A DNA stretch of 64,000 nt from Gammaproteobacteria bacterium HGW-Gammaproteobacteria-1 (GCA_002840095.1 PGZL01000007.1:62001-126000), one strand, 5' to 3'; shown: positions 7,663 to 19,142, numbered from the stretch's first letter. Program-made: numbers and translations. The notes: a model not told the origin generated them from the sequence alone.

Positions 7663-9115
7663 CCCGGTCTACGACGTCGCACCGTGGCTGGTCCTCCTGC
7701 CCCTGGCCTGGGCGGGCCTGGCCTTCGTATGGGGGCCGGGGCGCGGCGCGCGACTGGCGCTGGCCGGCACCGCGCTGCAGTTGCTACTGACGCTGCGCCT
7801 GGCCGCGGAACTGTTGTCCCTGGGCGGTCGTCGCCACGCGGTGGGCGGGTGGGGAGCCCCACTGGGCATCGACCTGGCGGTCGATGGGCTGTCCATGACG
7901 ATGCTGCTGCTGACGCAGGCGGTGGCCTTCGCCGTGTTCATCTACGCCCGCGCCTATTTCACCGACCGCAGCGCCGATGGCGACGGCCACGGCGCCCGCA
8001 ACCACTTCTGGCCTCTCGCCGGTTTCCTGCTGGCGGCCATGAACGCCCTGTACCTTTCCGCCGATCTGTTCAATCTCTACGTCACGCTGGAACTCCTTGG
8101 GCTGGCCGCGGTGGGACTGGTCGCCGCCGGCGGCAATGCGGCCCAGGTGAGCGCGGCCCTGCGCTACCTGCTGGTCAGCCTGCTGGCCTCCGGCGCCTAC
8201 CTGCTGGGGGTGGCCCTGATCTACGGCAGCTACGGCACCGTTGCCCTCTCCGCTCTGCCCCTGATGTCGGCCGACGCGCCCCTGGCGGTTGCTCTGGCAG
8301 CCGCGCTGATGGGGGTCGCACTGCTGCTCAAGACCGCACTGTTTCCCTTTCACTTCTGGCTGCCTCCGGCCCACGGCGGCGCGCCGGCACCGGTCTCGGC
8401 CCTGCTGTCGGCCCTGGTGGTAAAGGCCACGTTCTACCTGTTCCTGCGCCTCGGCCTGGGCCTGTTTGCCCCCCTGGGGGAGACCATTGCCTGGCTGCCG
8501 GGACTGCTGGGCAGCGCCGCCATATTCTGGGGCTCCTGGCAGGCGCTGCGGGCGCAGCGGCTAAAGATGCTGGTGGCTTATTCCACGGTGGCCCAGCTGG
8601 GCTACTTATTCCTCATCTTTCCCCTGCTTGCGCCGGATGGTCTGGCGCTGCAGGCCGGGGTGATGCAGGCCCTGTCGCACGGCCTGGCCAAGGCCGCCAT
8701 GTTCATGACGGCCGGCGTATTCCTGCAGGTCAGCGGGCGTGATGCCGTCGCCGACCTGGCCGGTGTGGCAGGCCGCCTGCCCGTCACCCTGTTTGCCTTC
8801 GGCCTGGCCGGCGTCACCCTGATGGGGTTGCCGCCTTCCGGCGGTTTCCTGGCCAAGTGGCTGTTGATCGACGCCGCCCTGGCGCAGGGCCGGTGGGGAT
8901 GGGCTGCGGTAGTGATCGCCGGGGGCCTGTTAACCGCCCTCTACGTTTTTCGCGTGGTGCGCCAGGCCTTTGCGAGTACGGAGGCGAGGCCGCCGCTCGC
9001 GCCGGTCCCCCGCACCCTGGAATGGACCGCCTTCGCCCTGGCGGCCGCCAGCGTGCTGTTGGGGCTGCGCGGGATGGAGGTGCTGCACCTGCTGGACGTG
9101 GGGGCCGCGTCGTGA
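7655..9115 (+). CDS. mnhD: Na+/H+ antiporter subunit D (complex I-like ion pump)
   Basis: A 486-residue polytopic protein of the NuoL/M/N-MrpA/D family with roughly 14 helices. Key charged residues are visible inside helices: Glu in YVTLELLGLAAVG (helix 5), Lys in LLLKTALFPFHFWLP (helix 7) and Lys in ALVVKATFYLFLRL (helix 8). The PAHGGAPAPVSALLS loop is conserved. It is one of two such pump subunits encoded in tandem. It overlaps the next gene by 4 bases (GTGA). Confidence 0.93.
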   Translation: MNDPVYDVAPWLVLLPLAWAGLAFVWGPGRGARLALAGTALQLLLTLRLAAELLSLGGRRHAVGGWGAPLGIDLAVDGLSMTMLLLTQAVAFAVFIYARAYFTDRSADGDGHGARNHFWPLAGFLLAAMNALYLSADLFNLYVTLELLGLAAVGLVAAGGNAAQVSAALRYLLVSLLASGAYLLGVALIYGSYGTVALSALPLMSADAPLAVALAAALMGVALLLKTALFPFHFWLPPAHGGAPAPVSALLSALVVKATFYLFLRLGLGLFAPLGETIAWLPGLLGSAAIFWGSWQALRAQRLKMLVAYSTVAQLGYLFLIFPLLAPDGLALQAGVMQALSHGLAKAAMFMTAGVFLQVSGRDAVADLAGVAGRLPVTLFAFGLAGVTLMGLPPSGGFLAKWLLIDAALAQGRWGWAAVVIAGGLLTALYVFRVVRQAFASTEARPPLAPVPRTLEWTAFALAAASVLLGLRGMEVLHLLDVGAAS

Positions 9116-10623
9116 CCGCCAGCCAATGGCTGCCGTTGGCCGTACTGGCCTCCTCGCTCCTGCCGGGCCTGCTGATCTTCGCCCTGCCCGAGGAACGGAT
9201 CGGCCTGCGCACCGCCCTCAACCTGTTCGGCGCGGTGGCCAAGCTGACCCTGGTCGGCGTCCTGCTCGTCGGCGTGCAGGCGGGCAATACCTACAGCGTC
9301 GGCTACACCGTCCTGCCGGGGGTCGATCTGATGTTCAAGGCCGACGCCCTGGCACTGTTGTTCGTCTCACTCTCCAGCGTGCTGTGGCTGCTCACCACCC
9401 TGTATGCCATCGGCTATCTGGAGGGCTCGCCCCACCGCAGCCGTTTTTTTGGATTTTTCAGCCTCTGCGTCACCGCCACCATGGGTATCGCCATGGCCGC
9501 CAACCTGTTCACCTTCTTCGTGTTCTACGAGCTGCTCACCCTCTCCACCTATCCCCTGGTGGTCCACCGCGGCAGCGGCGCCGCGTTACGCGGCGGTACC
9601 ATTTATCTGGCTTACACCCTGGGCGGCGGCGCATTGTTGCTCACCGGGATCGTCTGGCTGCACAGCCTGGTGGGGCAGGTCGAGTTCACCCATCGCGGCG
9701 TATTGAGCCCCCTGAGTCCGCACTATGCCGACCAGCTGCGGATGATCTTCCTGCTGCTCATTGCCGGCGTCGGGGTCAAGGCCGCCCTGGTCCCCCTGCA
9801 CGGCTGGCTGCCCAATGCCATGGTGGCGCCGGCACCGGTCTCGGCCCTGCTGCACGCGGTGGCCGTGGTCAAGGCCGGCGCCTTCGGCATCATCCGCATC
9901 GTCTACGAAATCTACGGAGTGGAATTCGCCCAGTCGCTGAACCTCCTGCTGCCTCTGGCGGTGGCGGCCTCGGTCACCATCATCTGGGGTTCGCTGCGGG
10001 CCTTGGCACAGGACGACCTGAAGCGACGCCTGGCCTACTCCACGGTGAGCCAGGTGTCCTACATCACCCTCGGCGTGGCCCTGTTCGGACCCGTGGGGAC
10101 CATCGGCGGCCTGGTACATCTGGTGCACCAGGGCATCATGAAGATCACGCTGTTTTTCTGCGCCGGCAACTATGCCGAAACTCTGGGCACCCACAAGGTG
10201 AGCGAAATGAATGGGGCGGGACGACGCATGCCCGCCACCACTCTGGCCTTCAGCATCGCGGCATTAGGGATGATCGGCGCGCCGCTGACCGCCGGTGCGG
10301 TCAGCAAGGCCTGGCTGTCCGATGGTGCCCAGGCCCTCGGCCTGGAGTGGGTCGGCTGGGTGCTGCTGGCGTCCAGCCTGCTCAATGCCGCCTATTTCCT
10401 GCCAATTCTCTATCGCGTCTGGCTCAAACCGGCTCCCGCCCGCTGGCCGCAGGAACACAGCGCAGCGCAAGGCTGGCGTGAAACCACCTGGCTGCTGCTG
10501 CTGCCACCGCTGCTGACCGCAGCGGCGACCCTGGCCGCCGGCATCTATGCCGACAGTGAGTTCAGTCCGCTGGCGTGGGCACAGCTGATCGCCCGGCGCG
10601 AGTACCTGACGCCAGTGCCGTAA
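9112..10623 (+). CDS. Second antiporter-like subunit (short MrpA/MnhA-type, ND5 domain only)
   Basis: A 503-residue polytopic protein starting at GTG 9112. It has the ion-pump motifs FVFYELLTLSTYPLV (helix 5 Glu), GVGVKAALVPLHGWLP (helix 7 Lys) and LLHAVAVVKAGAFGIIR (helix 8 Lys). Its length covers only the ND5-like part of MrpA; the C-terminal MbhD/MbhE-like modules of classical 800-residue MrpA are encoded earlier as separate or fused genes. It therefore probably plays the MrpA role in a split complex, although a second MrpD-like assignment is possible. It ends the operon and is followed by a strong hairpin. Confidence 0.9.
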   Translation: MTASQWLPLAVLASSLLPGLLIFALPEERIGLRTALNLFGAVAKLTLVGVLLVGVQAGNTYSVGYTVLPGVDLMFKADALALLFVSLSSVLWLLTTLYAIGYLEGSPHRSRFFGFFSLCVTATMGIAMAANLFTFFVFYELLTLSTYPLVVHRGSGAALRGGTIYLAYTLGGGALLLTGIVWLHSLVGQVEFTHRGVLSPLSPHYADQLRMIFLLLIAGVGVKAALVPLHGWLPNAMVAPAPVSALLHAVAVVKAGAFGIIRIVYEIYGVEFAQSLNLLLPLAVAASVTIIWGSLRALAQDDLKRRLAYSTVSQVSYITLGVALFGPVGTIGGLVHLVHQGIMKITLFFCAGNYAETLGTHKVSEMNGAGRRMPATTLAFSIAALGMIGAPLTAGAVSKAWLSDGAQALGLEWVGWVLLASSLLNAAYFLPILYRVWLKPAPARWPQEHSAAQGWRETTWLLLLPPLLTAAATLAAGIYADSEFSPLAWAQLIARREYLTPVP

Positions 10624-10672
10624 CGGGCGCCGGTGCGGGGCGCTCCGATTTCCGACTCGATGGAATTTGCCT

Positions 10673-10705
10673 GGTCTGAGAAGTCCAGGATGGACCTCTC
10701 AGACC
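10673..10705. terminator. Long hairpin between convergent Mrp operon and tadA
   Basis: GGTCTGAGA pairs with TCTCAGACC, then one A/C mismatch, then GTCC with GGAC around loop AGGAT. It lies between the end of the Mrp operon and the tadA stop, so it can serve both strands. There is no T-run, so Rho-independent function is uncertain. Confidence 0.55.
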
Positions 10706-10708
10706 TGC

Positions 10709-12387
<1,679 letters not shown>

Positions 12388-12422
12388 GACTCGTACTCAA
12401 CGGATAGATATTTCGCCCCGAA

Positions 12423-12488
12423 GTGGAAAAGGGACGGCGCGAGGTACGTGCCATCCCTTTTCACCCTGCCCCGTCGGGTTGCCGACGG
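12423..12488 (-). terminator. Two consecutive stem-loops after guaA
   Basis: Directly after the guaA stop, CCGTCGG/CCGACGG forms a 7-bp stem with a 4-base loop (12471-12488). A second hairpin pairs AAAAGGGA with TCCCTTTT plus GTG/CAC (12423-12464). The lack of a clean U-tract makes the mechanism uncertain, but the pair probably separates guaA from serB. Confidence 0.45.
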
Positions 12489-12493
12489 CGCGG

Positions 12494-14071
12494 TTATTCC
12501 CATTCGATGGTGGCGGGCGGCTTGCTGGAGATATCGTAGGCGACGCGCGAAATGCCCTTCACCTCGTTGATGATGCGGCGCGACACGGTCTCCAGGAATT
12601 CATAGGGCAGATGTGCCCAACGAGCCGTCATGAAGTCGATGGTTTCCACCGCGCGCAGCGCCACCACGTATTCGTAGCGACGACCGTCGCCGGTAACGCC
12701 CACCGATTTCACCGGCAGGAACACGGTAAATGCCTGCGAGGTCTTGTCGTACAGCTCGGCCTTGCGCAGTTCCTCGATGAAGATGTGGTCGGCCAGACGC
12801 AGGATGTCGGCATATTCCTTCTTCACCTCGCCCAGGATACGCACGCCGAGGCCGGGGCCCGGGAAGGGGTGGCGGTAGACCATTTCATAGGGCAGGCCCA
12901 GTTCGACACCGATCTTGCGCACCTCGTCCTTGAACAGTTCGCGCAACGGCTCCAGCAGCTTGAGCTTCATGTGCTCGGGCAGGCCGCCGACGTTGTGGTG
13001 CGATTTGATCAGGTGGGCCTTGCCGCTCTTGGCGCCGGCCGACTCGATCACGTCGGGATAAATGGTGCCCTGCGCCAGCCACCCGGCGTTCTTGAGCTTG
13101 GCCGCCTCTTCCTCGAACACTTCCACGAACAGGTTGCCGATGATCTTGCGCTTCTTTTCCGGGTCGCTCACCCCCGCCAGCGCGTCCAGGAAACGCTGTT
13201 CGGCATCAACCCGAATCACGCGCACGCCCATATGCTCGGCGAAGGTGGCCATCACCTGGTCGCCTTCGCGGTAGCGCAGCAGGCCGTTGTCGACGAAGAC
13301 GCAGGTCAGCTGATCGCCGATGGCCTTGTGCAGCAGTGCCGCGACCACCGAGGAATCGACGCCGCCGGACAGCCCCAGCAGCACTTCGTCGGCCCCGACG
13401 CGTTCCCGCACCGTACGGATGGCGTCGTCGATGATCTGGTCCGGCGTCCACAGCGACGCACAGCCGCAAATATCGTGCACGAAGCGGTTGATGATGCGCA
13501 TGCCCTGGCGGGTGTGGGTCACTTCGGGGTGGAACTGGAGGCCGTAGAAGGCACGTGCCTCGTCGGCCATGCCGGCGATGGGGCAGGAATCGGTGCTGGC
13601 CATCAGGACGAATCCCGGCGGCAAGGCATGGACCTGGTCACCGTGGCTCATCCATACGTCCAGCAGACCGTAACCCTCGGCGCTGGTGTGGTCCTCGATT
13701 TCCTTCAGCAGGCGGGTATGGCCGCGGGCGCGAACCTGGGCGTAGCCGTATTCATGGTGATCCGCGGCCTCCACCGCGCCGCCCAGCTGCTGGGCCATGG
13801 TCTGCATGCCGTAGCAGATACCCAATACCGGCACCCCCAGCTCGAATACCGCCTGCGGCGCCCGGGGCGTATTCTCCTGCGTCACCGTCTCCGGACCGCC
13901 GGAAAGAATGATGCCGCGGGGATTGAATTCGCGGATATCCGCGTCGGACATATCACAGCTGTGCAGTTCGCAGTACACCCCGGCCTCGCGCACGCGGCGG
14001 GCGATGAGCTGGGTGTACTGGGAGCCAAAATCGAGGATCAGGAGGCGATCGGCGTGGATATTCATGGACAT
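12494..14071 (-). CDS. guaA: GMP synthase (glutamine-hydrolysing)
   Basis: A 525-residue enzyme that aminates XMP to GMP, using ammonia from glutamine. The N-terminal class I amidotransferase has [13 protein letters not shown], oxyanion-loop ILSGGPE and the nucleophile Cys in GICYGMQT (about residue 86), with the HPEVTHT triad segment. The central PP-loop is [16 protein letters not shown]. The C-terminal dimerisation domain ends in PPATIEWE, the canonical terminus. An in-frame ATG two codons later (MNIHADRL) is an alternative start. guaB lies about 6.4 kb away on the same strand rather than adjacent. Confidence 0.97.
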   Translation of the reverse strand: MSMNIHADRLLILDFGSQYTQLIARRVREAGVYCELHSCDMSDADIREFNPRGIILSGGPETVTQENTPRAPQAVFELGVPVLGICYGMQTMAQQLGGAVEAADHHEYGYAQVRARGHTRLLKEIEDHTSAEGYGLLDVWMSHGDQVHALPPGFVLMASTDSCPIAGMADEARAFYGLQFHPEVTHTRQGMRIINRFVHDICGCASLWTPDQIIDDAIRTVRERVGADEVLLGLSGGVDSSVVAALLHKAIGDQLTCVFVDNGLLRYREGDQVMATFAEHMGVRVIRVDAEQRFLDALAGVSDPEKKRKIIGNLFVEVFEEEAAKLKNAGWLAQGTIYPDVIESAGAKSGKAHLIKSHHNVGGLPEHMKLKLLEPLRELFKDEVRKIGVELGLPYEMVYRHPFPGPGLGVRILGEVKKEYADILRLADHIFIEELRKAELYDKTSQAFTVFLPVKSVGVTGDGRRYEYVVALRAVETIDFMTARWAHLPYEFLETVSRRIINEVKGISRVAYDISSKPPATIEWE

Positions 14072-14153
14072 GGCGGGTGGCGTGCTCGGCTGACGGAATC
14101 GGGGTTACCAGGGAGTGCGATCTTCCGTGATCTGGCGGCCTCGTTCAAGCCTG

Positions 14154-17100
14154 TTACCGCTTTCCCCCCAGCACCAGTTCATCCAGCGGGATCGGCTTCT
14201 CGATGATGTAGCCCTGGCCGAAGTCCACCCCAATCTTGCGCAGCTTGTCCAGTGCCACCTCGTTTTCGATGTACTCGGCGATGGTGCGCTTGCCCAGGGC
14301 ATGGGCCATCTCGTGGATCGACTTGACCACCGAATAGTCGAATATGTTGGTGGCGATATTGCGGATGAACTGGCCGTCGATCTTGAGGTAATCGATGGGC
14401 ATCGACTTGAGATAGGAATAGGACGCATGGCCGGAACCGAAATCGTCCAGCGCCAGCTGGCAGCCGGCCTGGCGCAGGCGGCGCATATAGTACACCGCCC
14501 GGTCCAGGTTGCTGATCGCCGCCGTCTCGGTAATCTCGAAACATATCTGGTGGCTGGGAACCTCGGCATCCTCCAGTCGCTGTACCAGTTCATCCATGAA
14601 CGCTTCGTCGTCGATGGTGTGGCCGGACAGATTGACCGAGATGGAATTGATGTTGTTGAGCTTGCCGCGGTTGGCACGCAGCCAGTCGAACACCTTGTCC
14701 ACCACCCAGCGGTCGATATCCAGAATGCGGTTATAGATTTCCGCTGACAACACGAACTGGTCAAGGGAAACCAGTTCGCCCTGTTCGTTGTGCACATGCA
14801 GCAGGATTTCGTAGCGCGGATGCTCGTGGGCAAACTTGAGCGAGGCGATCTTCTGGCACTTGAGCTGGATCAGGCCCGCGTCAAACAGTTTGTTGATACG
14901 GCCGACCCACTCCATCACGCCCTGCCGCTTCATGATGATCTCGCTTTGCGGATCGTAGAACTGCACCCGGCCGCGCCCCGCATCCTTGGCGGCAAAACAG
15001 GCGGAGTCCACGGCGGCCAGCAAGGTGCGCACGGAATCGCGCTGCGGATCGATGGAAGCGACGCCAAAGCTGGCGTCGACCACGAATTCCTTGTTTTCGC
15101 AGCGGAAGTGATAATCGTTGATGGTGCGGCGAATGTCTTCGGAGCGCTTCATGCCGCGCTCGCGATCACACCCCTCCAGCAGGATGCCGAATTCGTCGCC
15201 GCCCAGGCGGGCAAACACCGTATCCGGCCCCAGCTTGCGGCGCAACAGATCCGCCAGATTGCCCAACAGTTCGTCGCCGGCCTCGTGCCCGCAGGTGACG
15301 TTGATGACGTTGAAGCGGTCAAGGTCGAAATAACACAGGACGTTATCGCTGCCGTCTCTCTTGGCACGATTCAGCAAGCCTTCCATGGCCCCCTCGAAGC
15401 CGCGGCGGTTCATCAGGCTGGTCAACGCATCATGGTTGGTCTGCTCGATCAACCGATCATGGATCGACTGCAGCATGGTGTAGGTGGCACGATCCATAAG
15501 CGGCCGATCCCACCCTTCCAGGATCAGCATGCGGCCGCGCGACATGGCGGCGGCCATTTCCTCCGGCCGCACATCAAGTCCCTTGTTACCTTCGCGATCG
15601 ACGAAAACGTAGCGGCCCCATTTGCGATCGGACCAGACCAGCTTCTGCTGCTGCAGATCTTCCTTGTCGCTCTTGTAGGACACCAGTTCGCCGTCACCCA
15701 GCGCCTCGGCGCGTTTCAGCCAGCGGCTCCATTCGGACTTCGACAGTTCCACCGGCTTCAGCGCCAGCTTTTCCTGCTCCCAGGATTGCAGCATCAGTTG
15801 CGCTATCGATCCCTTGCGGATCCGGCCGACCTTGGCCGGGTCCAGCTTGGCCTGCTCCAGGTCGGAGATCAGCTCCGACACCAGCACCAGACTACGTGTA
15901 TCATCCTTGTTCAGGCGCTCAAGAACCTTGCTGACCTCTTCCACCAGCTTGTGGTTCGGCCAGTCGGCCTTGATGCCCTTTTGCGGCTTGCCCTGCAACC
16001 GGGTCAGCAGTTGTTCCATGGTGGCGCGCGCTGCGCGATAACCGTCGCCGGCCATGCCGTCACGCTGGCTATGGCGCCACAGCAGGTTCTTCCACCCGGC
16101 ATCGAGCAACTCGAGTATCACCCGCGGGATCAGGCGCCCCTCGGCGAGATCGAACAGGCGATCGATGTCTTCCAGCATGTCCAGCGTCATCTGCCGCTGG
16201 TTGGGTTCCGCCTGACACTTGGCGATCACCTCATCCACTTTGCGGCGGTACTCCTCCGACTGCTCGCCATAGAGCTTGTTGAGCGAATTGACGGCTTCGT
16301 CCAGCACCGCCGGATCACCGCCCGACTCCTCGCTCAGGTTCTCCAGTGCCTTTTCCACCTTGCCGACCAATTGCTTGCGCAATTCGCTCTTCTCCGGCGG
16401 CAGCATCTGGAACAGCTGGTCGAGGGTATTGAACAGGTGGTGCACGGGATGGGAACGATCCTGCAACACCTGCTCGTTGTTGAGCGCCATCTTGATGAAC
16501 GGCAGTTCGACGCTCTCGAACCAGTCCTTCAGGTGGGTGTCGGCAATCGCATCGGTCTGGATGGACGACAACAGGCTTTCCGTCACTTCCAGCTTGTCGT
16601 GCATCTCCAGCGGCAACTGTTTGGACGGGTCACCGGACTGTTCCGCCAGGACCTCGGCCAGGCGCGATGCCAGGCTGCCGCCCTGCTGGCGCAGGTTGCG
16701 GACACTGACGCCCTGCTGCTGCAGACGATCCAGGCCGCTGTTCAGTTCCTGCGGTGAGAAGTGCACTACCGGGCCGGACGCCGCCGGCGCGGTTGCGGCT
16801 GTTTCGGCCGCGCCGGCGATACCCGCAGCCTGACCCGCCGCACCACGCGCCACGGCAGGCCGTGATTGCTGCGCGACGCGCTCCAGTTGCAGCAACTCGT
16901 TGGCCGCGGCATAGGGTGATTGTTCCGCCACATATCCCGTGCCGCCGACAGCCGTGCCGGCATATCCTGCCGCCGCGACAGCGGGTGTGCCACCAGCAGG
17001 TGCGGATGCAACACCGGCAGGCGCAGCGCCCGCCGGAGCAGAATAACCGCCACCTGCCTGGCCTCCTCCCGCTGCAGCGGCAGCGGGCGCCGCAGAGCCA

Positions 17101-18281
17101 CCGGCCTGACCTCCCGCGACAGCGCCGGGTCCGGCACCCGCACCGGCAGGTGCCGTCGCGGCAGAGCCAGCAGAGGCAGGCGCGGGAGCCGCACCGGCAT
17201 AGTCAGCGGCACCCTCCGGATGGGACGCTTCGGGTTCCGCAACCGGTGCGGACGGCGGCGGCCGGTGCGCAGCCCCCGGCTGCCTGACCAGGTGCAAATC
17301 CTTTTTCAAATCCGGCAGTACGCCTTGTTCCTTGAGGTAGCCGTTGATCTGTTCGTAAAAACGGCCGGTCTGATTGAGGGTAAAATCCTCGAAGGCTTTG
17401 AAGATGTAGGGTTGCATCTCCTCGTCGAGGCCGATGGCCTCGAAGCACTCATGGAAACGCTGTGCCAGCACGGTGGACCCGATGGGATTGCTCTGCCGGT
17501 TGAGCTGCCGGTTGAGCACCAGCCCCAGGCGCTGCTCCAGTTCGAACAACAGATTCTCGTTGTGGGCATCGAGCTTGGTCACCAACGCAGTGACGGTGAG
17601 CCAGGTCTGGAAATCCTGCTCGGCCACCAGGGACAGTTCCGTTGCGTCCTCCAGCGCGGGCTGCTGCTTGATCGGCGTACCCTTCTGGTCGAACTCATCC
17701 ATGATCGCCTTGATGTAGCAGCTGACCAGTTGCTGGCGGCCGGCACGCAGCTTCTGCTGCGCCTCGATAATTCCGCGCCAATTCTTTTTCGACAGTTCGT
17801 CGGCCTTGTCCAGATTGGCGGCGCCCTGAACGATGAACTCCTCCGCCAGCCGCTCCAGAAATACCTTGGTTTTGTCGCGGCAACCGCTGCCGAGCATGGC
17901 ATAGCGGGCATCGGGCGGCGCGGACCGGGAGGGCGCAGCTGCAGCGCCCTGCTGGACCCGGCTCATCAAATATTGAAAGGCGGCACCGTCCACCTGGCTG
18001 AAGCTGACGCCGACGCCGATGTCGACCACGCGGGCCACGGTTCCCCGCAACACAAAACCACGCACCGTCGGTCCCGCCGCCTGTGGAAAACGCACTTCGA
18101 TGGGATCGCCGCTGCGCCAGTGCACGGCATGGGCAACCTGGGGATAAAAAGTGACGAGCATTCCGCCCTGGCAGAAATCCTCAACCACGCAGTTCAGGGG
18201 ACCGCCCTGGGGGGAAACGGCAAGGGCATCAAGCCGCAGGGGAAAACGGGGGTAGGCGCGCTTATTGTTACCTGACGTCAT
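14154..18281 (-). CDS. PilZ-DUF1631-GGDEF-EAL cyclic-di-GMP signalling protein
   Basis: A 1375-residue cytoplasmic protein. ATG 18281 is chosen because AGTGGAG precedes it by about 12 bases and the PilZ-like segment RAYPRFPLRLDALAV follows at once; the longer reading frame upstream is not needed. Order: PilZ-like domain (about 8-115); DUF1631 region (about 150-430 and resumed about 570-860), split by an Ala/Gly/Pro-rich low-complexity linker; GGDEF domain with intact RLGGDEFGILL at about 1027; EAL domain from about 1120. The EAL signature reads EIL at 1158, while NLSG, FEITET, LDDFGSG, DYLKIDG and the GQGY glutamine are kept, so hydrolase activity remains possible. The GGDEF inhibitory site is LGPD rather than RxxD, implying no product inhibition. 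The gene stands alone, divergent from cmoA. DUF1631 function is not established to my knowledge. Confidence 0.88.
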   Translation of the reverse strand: MTSGNNKRAYPRFPLRLDALAVSPQGGPLNCVVEDFCQGGMLVTFYPQVAHAVHWRSGDPIEVRFPQAAGPTVRGFVLRGTVARVVDIGVGVSFSQVDGAAFQYLMSRVQQGAAAAPSRSAPPDARYAMLGSGCRDKTKVFLERLAEEFIVQGAANLDKADELSKKNWRGIIEAQQKLRAGRQQLVSCYIKAIMDEFDQKGTPIKQQPALEDATELSLVAEQDFQTWLTVTALVTKLDAHNENLLFELEQRLGLVLNRQLNRQSNPIGSTVLAQRFHECFEAIGLDEEMQPYIFKAFEDFTLNQTGRFYEQINGYLKEQGVLPDLKKDLHLVRQPGAAHRPPPSAPVAEPEASHPEGAADYAGAAPAPASAGSAATAPAGAGAGPGAVAGGQAGGSAAPAAAAAGGGQAGGGYSAPAGAAPAGVASAPAGGTPAVAAAGYAGTAVGGTGYVAEQSPYAAANELLQLERVAQQSRPAVARGAAGQAAGIAGAAETAATAPAASGPVVHFSPQELNSGLDRLQQQGVSVRNLRQQGGSLASRLAEVLAEQSGDPSKQLPLEMHDKLEVTESLLSSIQTDAIADTHLKDWFESVELPFIKMALNNEQVLQDRSHPVHHLFNTLDQLFQMLPPEKSELRKQLVGKVEKALENLSEESGGDPAVLDEAVNSLNKLYGEQSEEYRRKVDEVIAKCQAEPNQRQMTLDMLEDIDRLFDLAEGRLIPRVILELLDAGWKNLLWRHSQRDGMAGDGYRAARATMEQLLTRLQGKPQKGIKADWPNHKLVEEVSKVLERLNKDDTRSLVLVSELISDLEQAKLDPAKVGRIRKGSIAQLMLQSWEQEKLALKPVELSKSEWSRWLKRAEALGDGELVSYKSDKEDLQQQKLVWSDRKWGRYVFVDREGNKGLDVRPEEMAAAMSRGRMLILEGWDRPLMDRATYTMLQSIHDRLIEQTNHDALTSLMNRRGFEGAMEGLLNRAKRDGSDNVLCYFDLDRFNVINVTCGHEAGDELLGNLADLLRRKLGPDTVFARLGGDEFGILLEGCDRERGMKRSEDIRRTINDYHFRCENKEFVVDASFGVASIDPQRDSVRTLLAAVDSACFAAKDAGRGRVQFYDPQSEIIMKRQGVMEWVGRINKLFDAGLIQLKCQKIASLKFAHEHPRYEILLHVHNEQGELVSLDQFVLSAEIYNRILDIDRWVVDKVFDWLRANRGKLNNINSISVNLSGHTIDDEAFMDELVQRLEDAEVPSHQICFEITETAAISNLDRAVYYMRRLRQAGCQLALDDFGSGHASYSYLKSMPIDYLKIDGQFIRNIATNIFDYSVVKSIHEMAHALGKRTIAEYIENEVALDKLRKIGVDFGQGYIIEKPIPLDELVLGGKR

Positions 18282-18370
18282 GTCACGGCGACTCCACTGT
18301 AGTTTTTTCCCGAGTATACCGGAAAGACGCCTATTCGGAGCCCCCCGCAAAATGCCATGGGGCCGGGTGA

Positions 18371-18376
18371 TATAAT
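18371..18376 (+). promoter_or_regulatory. cmoA: Perfect TATAAT -10 element before cmoA
   Basis: TATAAT lies 28 bases before the chosen cmoA ATG. No good -35 is visible 17 bases upstream, so only the -10 is claimed. Confidence 0.35.
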
Positions 18377-18404
18377 TGGCTTTTCCCTTACCAAACGCAT
18401 GGCT

Positions 18405-19142
18405 ATGAGCAGCGAACGCCGCACGGACACCCTCTATTCCATCCCGCACGAGCCGCTGGCGGACTTCGCCTTCGACGCGGAGGTAGCGGCGGTGTTTCCC
18501 GACATGATACGGCGCTCCGTGCCCGGTTACGGCACCCTCAGCGGACTGCTGGGCCTCATCGCCGGGGAATACGCCCAGGCCGGCAGCCGGCTCTACGACC
18601 TGGGCTGCTCACTCGGTACCGCCACCCTCGCCATGCGCCGCCGCATCAGCCGGCCCGGCTGCCGGATCGTGGCCGTCGACAACTCCGCCGCCATGGTCGA
18701 GCGCTGCCGCGAGAATATCGAGGCGGACCAGGCGCCGACTCCGGTGGAAGTGGTATGCGCCGACATCCGCGACACCGTCATCGAACAGGCCTCGGTGGTG
18801 GCCATGAATTTCACCCTGCAGTTCATCGAACCGGAACAGCGCCTGCCCCTGCTGCGCAACGTCCATCAGGGCCTGCTGCCCGGCGGCGTGCTCATCCTGG
18901 CGGAAAAGCTGCGCTTTGCCGACGCCGCCGAGCAGGCCGTGCAGGAACGCCTGCACCTGGCCTTCAAGCGCGCCAACGGCTATTCGGAACTGGAGATCAG
19001 CCAGAAACGCGCGGCCCTGGAAAAGGTGCTGCTGCCCGACACCCTGGACGAGCACCGCCGGCGATTGCAGGCGGCGGGCTTCAGCCAGGTCACCCCCTGG
19101 TTCCAGGCGTTCAACTTTGCGGCCTTTCTCGCCGTCCGATGA
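18405..19142 (+). CDS. cmoA: Carboxy-S-adenosyl-L-methionine synthase
   Basis: A 245-residue Rossmann-fold enzyme that makes carboxy-SAM from SAM and prephenate for the wobble modification cmo5U34 of tRNA. Motifs match the E. coli enzyme throughout: DTLYS near the start, VAAVFPDMIRRSVPGYG, YDLGCSLGTATLAMRR (SAM loop), VAVDNSAAMVERC, MNFTLQFI, and HLAFKRANGYSELEISQKR. ATG 18405 (MSSERRTDTL) gives the E. coli-like length; the in-frame ATG at 18399 is the alternative. It overlaps cmoB by 4 bases. Confidence 0.96.
   Translation: MSSERRTDTLYSIPHEPLADFAFDAEVAAVFPDMIRRSVPGYGTLSGLLGLIAGEYAQAGSRLYDLGCSLGTATLAMRRRISRPGCRIVAVDNSAAMVERCRENIEADQAPTPVEVVCADIRDTVIEQASVVAMNFTLQFIEPEQRLPLLRNVHQGLLPGGVLILAEKLRFADAAEQAVQERLHLAFKRANGYSELEISQKRAALEKVLLPDTLDEHRRRLQAAGFSQVTPWFQAFNFAAFLAVR

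Noticed and set aside
14790-16757. 655-codon plus-strand frame
   Set aside because: Antisense shadow of the PilZ-DUF1631-GGDEF-EAL gene; rich in His/Gln, typical of such shadows.
16920-17287. Possible tandem repeat or CRISPR-like array in the GC-rich stretch
   Set aside because: It is low-complexity coding sequence for Ala/Gly/Pro, with no regular repeat-spacer unit. No CRISPR array was seen anywhere in the window.
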